NCBI GenBank assembly: GCA_900555065.1
Contig: USJY01000099.1
Span: forward strand, 1 to 5,906
Direction: 5' to 3'
Source of the DNA: an uncultured Eubacteriales bacterium
GTDB lineage: Bacteria > Bacillota > Clostridia > Oscillospirales > UMGS1783
DNA: 5,906 nt
The notes beneath the pieces were generated by a model. The model ran no database searches. It saw nothing but the letters and a program-made list of their open reading frames with translations, and had not been told where the DNA came from. Each line of letters starts with the position of its first letter. Positions within the stretch are counted from its first letter, which is position 1. Below are positions 4,813 to 5,906 of this stretch, piece after piece. Position numbers and translations under genes: made by a program.

Positions 4813-5906
4813 TCCGACCACTTCTCCTCATATTCCTTCAATTCACCGCGAAGCTTCATGGCCGCGACTTCACGTATTATCCGCACGTTATTGCGCGCAA
4901 AGTCGCGTATATCCCTGCGTTCAGGGTCCTTCGAATCGCCGATCAGGCCTGCGAACATCAGCCCGTCAAGCCCGGGCAGCGCGCCGAACAGGTTCTTCAT
5001 GAATTCTTCCTGGTCGGTGTCGTTGCCGTCCTGGATCTGAATGGCGAGCTTGCCGTACAGGTTGCGCGCCGTTTTGCTGAACGCGTCGAAGTTGCGCATG
5101 GTCGAGTTGTTCCAGACCGTGAGGCCTTCTATATCCAGCAGGCACCGGGACTGGTTGGGCGCGGCGCCGCACCAGTGGAGGCTGCCGCCGCCAAACGTCT
5201 TGTATATTCTGGAATAGTGCGGGACGATGAACTCGGAGTACAGTGCGGGCGACATGGCGACGATATCGTCGTCCGACTGCCACACGCCGACGCCCTCCGG
5301 CCCCCAGACTCCCTGCAGCCCGTTCGAGGCGTTCAGGGGCTCGCCGATGTGTTCTTTCTGCACTTTTGTCCATTGGATAAACGCCTCTGTCACCATGGCG
5401 ACAAGCTCGTGCATGGCGGCCGGATCGTCATAGCACCAGAGGAAAAAGTTCTCGTACCCGGTCATCTGCAGCACTGTGCTCAGCACGCTGTTCATATCCG
5501 TCAGGCCCACGGGCAAGTCGCTGTGCGCAACGGCGTAATCGATAAATTTCAGCACCGTCGGCATGAGCCCGTCTTTATACGGGTCGGGCATTTTTAAATG
5601 CGCCACGTCCTTCGGGCTCTCCAGACAGTGGGTCACGCAGGCGGGCTCAAACTCCAGCGTGTCCTCCGTCGGCATCCGCACGGCGCAGCCGAAAGCGGAT
5701 GCGAGCACGCCCGTGCCGAACCAGGGCATAAAATACGGGATGGTATCGTCTTCAACGTTGGACAAATGCCAGAAGTGCCCGTCCTCCTGGTATTTGAGCA
5801 TGACCGCCGGATCCTCATAATAGGCGAGGCCGGCATAAACCTGGCCGCCGGGATACATCGGCATGAAAATGCTGATCGGGATCTGCTCGGGATCTGTCAC
5901 CGGTTC
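4809..5906 (-). CDS. URO-D superfamily (methyltransferase-like) protein, 5' end missing
   Basis: 365 residues are visible, and the frame is open to the right edge. A GTG at 5900 lacks a visible ribosome binding site and the family normally has more N-terminal sequence, so the true start is probably outside. The fold family is uroporphyrinogen decarboxylase/MtaA-CmuA. Marks are the HWCG motif (visible residues 244-247) in a family-typical context, followed by IEGLTVWNNST and a yGkl-type strand. The HemE signature around the N-terminal RQAGRY is absent, so this is not the haem-pathway enzyme. In methyltransferases of this superfamily, His-x-Cys plus a distal Cys bind zinc that activates a thiol for methyl transfer to or from a corrinoid. 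Here no Cys occurs after residue 255, so the third ligand is missing or different. It overlaps the galactosidase gene by 4 bases. Substrate and reaction are unknown; a role in sugar or glycoside metabolism is suggested only by context. Confidence 0.8.
   Translation of the reverse strand, partial: EPVTDPEQIPISIFMPMYPGGQVYAGLAYYEDPAVMLKYQEDGHFWHLSNVEDDTIPYFMPWFGTGVLASAFGCAVRMPTEDTLEFEPACVTHCLESPKDVAHLKMPDPYKDGLMPTVLKFIDYAVAHSDLPVGLTDMNSVLSTVLQMTGYENFFLWCYDDPAAMHELVAMVTEAFIQWTKVQKEHIGEPLNASNGLQGVWGPEGVGVWQSDDDIVAMSPALYSEFIVPHYSRIYKTFGGGSLHWCGAAPNQSRCLLDIEGLTVWNNSTMRNFDAFSKTARNLYGKLAIQIQDGNDTDQEEFMKNLFGALPGLDGLMFAGLIGDSKDPERRDIRDFARNNVRIIREVAAMKLRGELKEYEEKWSE
4824..4829 (-). promoter_or_regulatory. 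Ribosome binding site for the galactosidase gene
   Basis: On the minus strand this reads GAGGAG, inside the last codons of the upstream URO-D-like gene (the Glu-Glu pair before Lys-Trp-Ser-Glu). It is 11 bases from the ATG at 4812, a little long, but far too close (2 bases) to the alternative GTG at 4821. This decides the start and, with the ATGA overlap, points to translational coupling. Confidence 0.65.

Noticed and set aside
4813..4821. GTG start at 4821 for the galactosidase
   Set aside because: The GAGGAG would be only 2 bases away. The ATG at 4812 gives a usable spacing and the common ATGA overlap.
4809..5906. HemE (uroporphyrinogen decarboxylase of haem synthesis)
   Set aside because: The visible sequence lacks the HemE N-terminal signature and carries the His-x-Cys motif of the methyltransferase branch. 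Its neighbour is a glycosidase, not a porphyrin gene.

Overview
The window is GC-rich and compactly coded. It has sigma70/sigmaA-type promoters, AGGAG-like ribosome binding sites and intrinsic hairpin terminators. The gene set (LITAF-like mini zinc ribbon, nucleoside hydrolase, ZIP metal transporter, GH36-type alpha-galactosidase, URO-D-fold methyltransferase-like protein) would fit an anaerobic, probably gut-type, GC-rich member of the Bacillota (Clostridia). That assignment is inference from gene style; no taxonomic marker gene is present.

Layout. Positions 1-262 hold no convincing gene, but a good extended -10 promoter lies at 211-239. It drives a 73-residue membrane-associated zinc-ribbon protein (263-484). 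A second strong promoter-like pair (530-559) is followed at once by a GC-rich, U-tailed hairpin (571-611) and then by a nucleoside hydrolase (657-1556). After a 96-base gap with a small hairpin comes zupT, a ZIP-family divalent metal transporter (1653-2462), closed by a 12-bp-stem terminator. A 16-bp perfect palindrome directly follows that terminator.

The right half is on the minus strand and convergent with the left. A URO-D-superfamily gene runs in from the right edge (5906 down to 4809, 5' end missing). It overlaps by 4 bases (ATGA) with a 682-codon GH36-like alpha-galactosidase gene (4812 down to 2764), which ends at its own hairpin terminator (2721-2746). The roughly 200 bases between the two convergent terminators hold nothing I recognise.

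How the genes fit together. The left half combines nucleoside salvage (base plus ribose release) with metal uptake; whether hydrolase and transporter share a transcript is open. The right half is an operon in which a cytoplasmic alpha-galactosidase-type enzyme is translationally coupled to a URO-D-like protein. The URO-D-like protein keeps an His-x-Cys metal-site motif but has no downstream third cysteine. That pairing, the LITAF-like mini protein and the hairpin in the hydrolase leader deserve the closest second look.
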